In this document: positions 57,663 through 64,000 of the stretch, piece after piece
Numbering within the stretch: the first letter of the stretch is position 1
How the letters are laid out: each line of letters starts with the position of its first letter
NCBI GenBank assembly: GCA_026874595.1
Contig: CM049307.1
Coordinates: 91,825,830 to 91,889,829 of the forward strand
Length of the DNA: 64,000 nucleotides
Source of the DNA: Sipunculus nudus
Taxonomy: Eukaryota > Annelida > Sipuncula > Golfingiida > Sipunculidae
Direction of reading: 5' to 3'
Notes under the pieces: model-generated
Database searches by the model: none
The model's input: only the letters and a program-made list of their open reading frames with translations
Told to the model about the DNA's origin: nothing
Position numbers and translations under genes: made by a program

Positions 57663-58999
57663 AGGTGTGTATGTATGTATGTGTGACAGGGGCGTAGCCA
57701 TGCCCCCCCCCCCCCCATCAAACTTTGCATGTATTATTGAGAGTAAACTTTCCAGTCATCGAGTATCTGCTTAGAAAACTATAGTACAAAAGTAGTTTCA
57801 AAACAGGAAAGTATCGGTCATGTTTTCATAAAGTTTCCTTACAGTACACTCTTATTCACAGGTAACAATGTATACATTCATAGATGGCTATCTCGGGGAC
57901 GTTGTTTCTGAAATTGGCAAAGGTTAACTGAAGTTAATGTATCGTGTAACATGTACAAAGAATATATTGCCTCTTTATTTCTTAATTCAGAGGTTCATCA
58001 ATTCCAAACTTTACCCACATTTTCCGTGTTTTTTGTGAAGCATCAGTCATCTAAGTCCATGAAAAATTCTTGCTACGAATAATACAAGGACAAGCATGCA
58101 ATGAGATATGAGGACGAATATAACTGCCTCCTGGCGTCTTTGATGGAAGTTAATATAAGGAATCATCAACTCATTTATTATTACGATTACAGAAACTATA
58201 TTGTATTTGAATACTGACTGTTAAGGAAAAGTCTTATAGAAGACAAAAAAATGCAACCCTACATCAAGGGTTATGACCACAGTTTGAGAGAATTCCTGCG
58301 AAATATGAAACCTGTAAAGTATGATGTCGATTGTGAATCCTAAAATATGTTTGAAAAATTCCACGAATCAAATGGATGGACAATTTATTCTCCTATGATT
58401 TGATAGAAAATTGTTGCCATGATCAGTAATTATATCAATTTAATCTTTGGAATAAATTTTGTTTTGTTTACAAAACCCGCCAATATATCATCCTTGCTTG
58501 AATGATGAAAATTTTATTCGAAGCAATTATTTCAAGTAAGCGACGTCATCTTCAAATTTGATTATGCTGATTTTGACAAAGGCATGAAATTGTGATTTAT
58601 CATCTCATTTTATATAAAAATAGAATGAAACAAGCCATATTTTTTATTTGTTTTCCCCCTAAAAATGGAAATGACGCTTATAAAATGAATTTCCTTTGAT
58701 TGATGAGTAACAAAAAAACTGTTTTGCTGTTTCAATTTTATAATTATCTTTAATTTATCAAATTAATTGGCGTAAAACAGAAAAAAATGTATTGCCTATA
58801 TGAAAGTACATTAAAAATGAACTACAGTTAATGGTTGAATGGGTATTGACACTTTAACCAAATGGTTCATGTGTAGCTATCATTGGCGCAGGACGGTTCC
58901 CCAAAGAAGCATGCAGGAAAACAAAACACGACAAATCATTTTCATTGGCTCTACTTGGATGGCTCGTTATTACAGGGAACGCATGATTCATCTGATGGG
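57101..58999. other. Non-coding stretch
   Basis: (AT)n/(GT)n arrays at 57551-57690 and a C-run at 57703-57715. No gene. Confidence 0.55.
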
Positions 59000-59290
59000 A
59001 TCTGGTGTGTTTCTGTGTGTTTGCGTGTTTGTTCACAACATAAATCACGCAATCATAAAGGGATTGTCATGAAATGTTCAGGGTATTCGACTTTTTCCGG
59101 AATTGATTCAATGAAAAATCGATAAGATTTTGGTGTGCATCTGGCAAATGATCCGGATTTAGGAACGCCATCAAGTAATATTCACAAATGTAAACTCAAA
59201 AGAGCCGTGGAATATAGGTAATTAAGGGAATGCAAATACGGTTTGTGGAGCTTCAAAAATAGGGAACCCCTCATCTCTGAGGGTTGCATT
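59000..59290 (+). repeat. Dispersed repeat family, copy 3
   Basis: GTGTTTGTTCACAACATAAA, TCACGCAATCATAAAGGGAT, then GATTTTGGTGTGCATCTGGC and AGGAACGCCATCAAG. Longest match to copy 2. Confidence 0.7.
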
Positions 59291-60070
59291 TCTAGTTTTT
59301 TTTTGGCTTAGGTATAGTATATTTAAGTGGTCATAACGGGAGCTGATTCAGTGTACTAGCCTTCTTTGAAACTAGCTTAAATCATAATTGCGGGTTAGCG
59401 CAGTGAAAATATATGGTTTAGTGGTATCTGTAATAAGTTATTCTCGGTAGTTATTTTTAGCTTCACTTGTTTTGTCAAAGTAAAACGCTTTATATTATCC
59501 GTGAATGTGTAATGGTTCATTTGGACTGAGAGATTCCGAAGTAAAGATAAATTCGTTGTTTCTATTGTTTTTAAACTTTGATGTTTTTGTTAAGGTTACA
59601 TAGAAAATTATAATCTCGTCATCATATCTGTGTATAACATTTTTTTTTTCTCTCCAGCTTATTCACATGCGACAGGCCGTTATGAAGTGCAAGAAAGCCC
59701 TTTTTATCTATGAAAATAGAACTTGCAACTTTAGGACGTAAGATGATGCATTTCAATATAGAGAGGTATCGTTGTAAATCATGCATTATGATAATTTTCC
59801 GCCAATTTTTTTTAATTATAATATTCATCACATATACGACAACACACAGACAGAGAGTCAAACAGACAGCATCCAAAAACTGATTATAGTCAGACCTGCA
59901 ATACGAGACCTGCAATAATATAATATAAGACTTGTATAGGGCCAAATTTATTTATTACACTTTCCATGGTTTGCAAACGAAATAACATCTAAAATCGGTT
60001 CTCTAGTTGTATACTGCTAGTATTGAACGCAAAAACATGAGACGTTTATCCTGAGTTGGTGATGGTCAGC
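59291..60070. other. Non-coding stretch
   Basis: AT-rich; a 107-codon minus-strand ORF at 59622-59945 has low-complexity hydrophobic composition and no family. No gene called. Confidence 0.5.
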
Positions 60071-60222
60071 CTAACTGTGTACCCGTTGGATGAACTCGAT
60101 GATGAACCTCACGTACTCGGCCAGGGCGGCTAAAGCAACAGCCGTGCGGTGGACCTGACAACCGTCACTAAGCACACGCTCTTCTCGCTTCCCTCTACTC
60201 CGGAACGGCCCCCTTGCCTTTC
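60071..60222 (-). CDS. Probable terminal exon of an unrecognised gene
   Basis: A strong acceptor on the minus strand (cctgttttattcttttcatttcag, ending 60223) is followed by two carry-over bases and 49 codons: KARGPFRSRGKREERVLSDG, CQVHRTAVALAALAEYVRFI, IEFIQRVHS, TAG at 60071-60073. The codons are GC-rich and biased, unlike the AT-rich DNA around, which argues for real coding. A basic R-G-K-R site followed by a Cys and an amphipathic helix could suit a processed secreted peptide, but I do not recognise the family. Confidence 0.55.
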
Positions 60223-60399
60223 CTGAAATGAAAAGAATAAAACAGGCATATTATGAACGGTCACATAGCTGCTTGCATAACTTTTGTAGTTTTTAGTTAA
60301 TATATTAATTTTCACAAGGAAATTTGCAAAACACCTTTGTGCCAAGGCGCAGAATTATGAATCTAATTATAATTAATCATTCTTACTCATGTTTAATAT

Positions 60400-60560
60400 A
60401 GTGAGACAATATAAAAATGGTCCCGGAGAAAACCATCGGTCATGGATGGTCTACTACAACCCACTCTAACAGCCCAGCCGGGGATCGAACCCGGTTTGTC
60501 AGCGACGAAAGCTGTGAGTTCTAACACTCGACTGCCCAAGCCGCCATAACAGGCCCGTTA
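60400..60560 (-). repeat. tRNA-derived SINE
   Basis: On the minus strand: TGGCGGCTTGGGCAGTCGAG (A-box region, 60526-60546), then GGGTTCGATCCCC (B-box, 60480-60492), followed by TTTTCTCCGGGACC as in 55676-55850. Confidence 0.7.
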
Positions 60561-63500
60561 TAACAGCGGAGTGCTTTTTGGTCACATATATTTATTTTTT
60601 ATTGTTTTCGTCTTTTGTATAATCTATATAGTGTAGTCATAACATGAGTTGATTCAGTGTTAGTACTTGTTGAAACTAATTTAAATCATAATTGAGGGTT
60701 AGCAGAACCAAATATATCGCTTAGCTGTTTCTGCGACTCTTCATCCTAAATGATTAGGTTTTGTGTCACTTGTTGGTTTATTTAGGTAAAAGTATTTACG
60801 TAGATATCTTAGAAATGCTTTGTATGGACAAAATATGTCAGCATTGCAAATAAAATTATGAGAGGTCGTGGCAGCCATTCCGGTCTCCCCCCCCCCCCCC
60901 TTTTTTTTAATTCTACAAATCTTTTGAGGTAAATATTTAATGAAACAATACCCCCTTCAAAGTTGCCCTCTATTTTGAAGTCATATTATTATTATCCCAA
61001 ATCTCCTTTGGGTGTGAGCTTAAGGCGTACAATTCTGCTGACTCACACCTGATAGTGAAAATTTGATACGTGCAGTATGTTGCCCTATATTGAAACATGT
61101 TTATCAGCAGTCGCCTCACATTGAGCAAGAAAAAAATCTTACAGTATTTTAATCTCACGAATGATGTTCGTTTATGCAGTCATATCTGATCTAGTTTCTA
61201 ACAAAAGACCAATAAGCAAGCCTCGCACAGTGCGGGTTCCCAACGATTTCCACGTTATTGTTAAAAAAAATACAAGGTAATACTTGTAACTCATCGTGGC
61301 CTGGCAAATCGCAGATATCGCAGTGTGATGTCAGCTTAAAAGTATAGAAATTTGTAGACACAGCCTGTTAAAATTGAGAAACTTATGTTCCAGTAGTTTT
61401 AGAATAAATGTGACCTATGTTTAATATTAGGTCACACTGGATGCTTTAACCTATAAAATTTTAGAGGAATTAAAGTAACATGTTCTACAGTATACATTTA
61501 GTTATGTTCGGGGATTAGTAGCGGCCGCTTTACGGAGACGCCAATCATACCCATTACTGCCTTTAAATAAAGGCTTGGCAATTGAGAAAACAGGAGAAAT
61601 AATCACTTCATCCACCAGTGCAATTACTAGCTATAATAATACACGTAGAAACAATTAAAAACATATATTGATATTGTTGTAATAATATAGAACAAGCGCC
61701 TTTATTACTCAAGGATGGAACCAAATTTAAAAGTCTGAGCATTGTATTGTTTTCATTTTGTTCGTTTGGTTTAACTAGCAGTTGTGAAGTCGACCAGAAC
61801 ACTTGCTTGTTCACTATTCTTGAACGTGAACGTGTCATTTCAGTAGTAGAAGTATCATTTATGATTTCCCTGATAGTTCAGCCACTATATTCTGGCAGCA
61901 GGGTTCCAAGCTTATATATCACTCCTTTTTTGAAATATTACTCTCTCAATTACAAAGTTTGTATATCACATAAGACAATAAGGGCCTATAGTCACACCTG
62001 CGATCACCTGCGACCGCGACTTGTCGCAGAAAACGGGCGGTCGTGGCGACTGCCTCCGACTTTTGCCATAAAATCAGTTGCAGTCACATAAGAATAAGAC
62101 TGTCGTTCAAATATCACACGATCACCAGTGACCACCTGTAGCCTGTCGTGCGACCACAGTAAAATTAGACATAACACTCGTGCGACTAGTCGTCTGAGGT
62201 TGTGCGGTAGTTTTTACCGCGGTTGTGCGATAGATCGGTCACACTGATGTCCCAACCTTGGTCAGTTGGAGAGGTATATTCCTGGTTGCGACTGAGTGAC
62301 AACTGAACGACGGTCGCACGATAGTTTTCACACAACTTACGATTAGCTACGACTACCAAAGACTAACCGCATCTTGTTCTGTCTGAACCTAGGTAACCTG
62401 ACTTTCACATTGGCTATCAAGTGTTATAAACACAGGTGCCCCTCATATAGGATAACATCAAAGGTGGTTTCCAAAGGATCTCTCCCAAAGCCATATGCAT
62501 GACATCAATAAGTCCCTTGAGAATAAGGTGTCAGAAAGCATCAGCATAAACATCCGAACCCTTGTCAACGAAAATCCCTTGAGAAATTAACCCGTGTTCA
62601 GATGACACCCATAAAGTACACGAGAGCTTAAATTCAGCAGGGGACTTTCCCACCCAAAAAAATAAGAGTTGCGCAGACGAAGTGAACGGTGAGAAACCTG
62701 AGGTTTTAGATAAACTGTATATTTCAATTTGTGAAAAAAAAATGGCAAGAATGTTGATAGGAACAATTTAAGTAAATTTTAAACAAAATTAAGAGCTGTA
62801 ATGAAAATAAACCGGGTGTTAGCTACGCTTATAATAAAACATAAATATTGCGAGCGAGACAATAAGATCTCAGGTATTGAGTCGCATGAAGTCTTAATAA
62901 CAGGCTTCTGCAAATAAGTACGTGCTTGTCAAGGTAAACGACAAGCAGAGGTATAATGGCAGTACCTGGTGTTGTGTTTGTGACACTGTTTGGCCATAAA
63001 AGAGCATAAAAAATCGAAAAATCCTAAGTTACATGTCTGGCTCCCCTGCAGACTCCATTATCAATTAGAGCTGACTTTTTTTCTCCGGTGTCAACCATTG
63101 TGTTTCAACTATGTCGCTCAATATAAGATAACATGCGCGGGTGTGGTGTTCAGAATAGGAATAAAAAAATACAACTGTGACTTGGCACTTATGGATGAAA
63201 TAATGGGATTAAAACATTATACGGTTCGACATGGTTTATTTAATACTTTCCCCCAAGGCATGTGAAACGTCACAGAACATCCATGGTAAAATAAAGTGAT
63301 GTTTTTATAAGACATGAAGTTAGTAGGCGAGCGTTTTAGCGCGCATCCTTTGAACCACCTTGAAATTCTATTACAAGTGATCGATTTAGCTTTTTGCAGA
63401 GAATCGGATGTGTAGTCTTCGGTAGTTAGATATTCATTGGAAAAGTTACCCGAAGGAACTCTTTTTATCGGGGACAGACGATGTCAAATGATGTACTCGA

Positions 63501-63662
63501 GTGGTGTGATCCTACTATAAGATCAAGAAAAATACCATGATCAGAAGTCTAAAATCGTAGCCAAACGATCACCAGGGAAGCCTCCCACCTTCCCCCGGAC
63601 GTCTCATCCTCTTGCATACAAATTAACCGAAAAATACGTTTACAAAACCCAATATTTCTGTT

Positions 63663-63704
<42 letters not shown>

Positions 63705-64000
63705 TGTGTGTGTGAAATGTAATACTCACAGACTGTATTCAAAAGAAATGTGTGTAACAAATACACTTTATAGATGAAAGAGGAAAACACATGATAACGG
63801 GCTAGTAAAGGTTTTGAAGCGGGAGCAGACGGGAATAAAAGCCTGTTTGGAACTCGGTGGATATAATATACGAAATATTTAATATATTTGCTTAAAATGC
63901 CCTATTTAAACTTCTAATTCTGATGTATCAACAATAGGCTTACTAAACTGGTACTAATACTTAACTGTCAGACACAGGCCCTGTATAGTCTGATGAAGCA
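60561..64000. other. Non-coding end of window
   Basis: A C-run at 60887-60900. 61980-62360 is dense in short GTCGCA/TGCGAC inverted motifs. (AT)n at 63667-63703. ORFs at 61747-62091 and 62990-63265 have no family support. Confidence 0.5.

Noticed and set aside
61747-62091. 114-codon ORF
   Set aside because: Runs into the GTCGCA-rich repeat region and lacks any family pattern or splice support.

Overview
This window looks like nuclear DNA from an invertebrate animal, most likely a lophotrochozoan and probably a bivalve mollusc. The evidence is AT-rich sequence full of (AT)n microsatellites, short exons with GT-AG introns, a decaying tandem cluster of secreted C-type lectin genes, tRNA-derived SINEs, and a hairpin-ended repeat and a tandem-core (Helentron/pearl-like) repeat of kinds I associate with bivalves. 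There are no bacterial operons, rRNA genes or CRISPR arrays. Species assignment is inference.

Layout. 1-2158: a segmental-duplication relic and a 33-bp minisatellite. 2159-13218: four consecutive exons of the second transmembrane domain of an ABCA-family transporter (closest in feel to ABCA5), + strand, all with phase-0 junctions. The first exon is split by a full-length Ty3/gypsy LTR retrotransposon (2218-9150, minus strand) with a matching 5-bp target duplication, and that element is itself split by a ~2-kb inverted-repeat DNA element (4626-6649). The intron at 10298-11119 is built almost wholly from tandem copies of its own two splice boundaries. No nucleotide-binding domain exons follow.

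15640-34714: the lectin cluster. One complete three-exon gene (16619-18906, 339 aa) encodes a signal peptide, a duplicated 64-residue N-glycosylation-rich stalk and a C-type lectin domain with EPN and WND motifs. Downstream lie broken paralogues: a truncated first exon with a conserved promoter, first exons of a second subfamily, orphan lectin-domain exons, and one intact last exon with a QPD motif.

34715-64000: mostly non-coding and repeat-rich. It holds a hAT-like MITE, SINEs, six 145-bp tandem repeats in a Helentron-like element, a 2-kb foldback element (51376-53411) whose long inverted repeats are themselves made of short palindromes, and three copies of a dispersed repeat. Three likely minus-strand terminal exons of unrecognised genes (26213-26314, 43047-43293, 60071-60222) were found from splice acceptors, codon character and stops.

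The most unusual signals are the intron made of splice-site arrays (10280-11119), the retrotransposon sitting cleanly inside an otherwise intact ABCA exon, and the palindrome-built foldback element.
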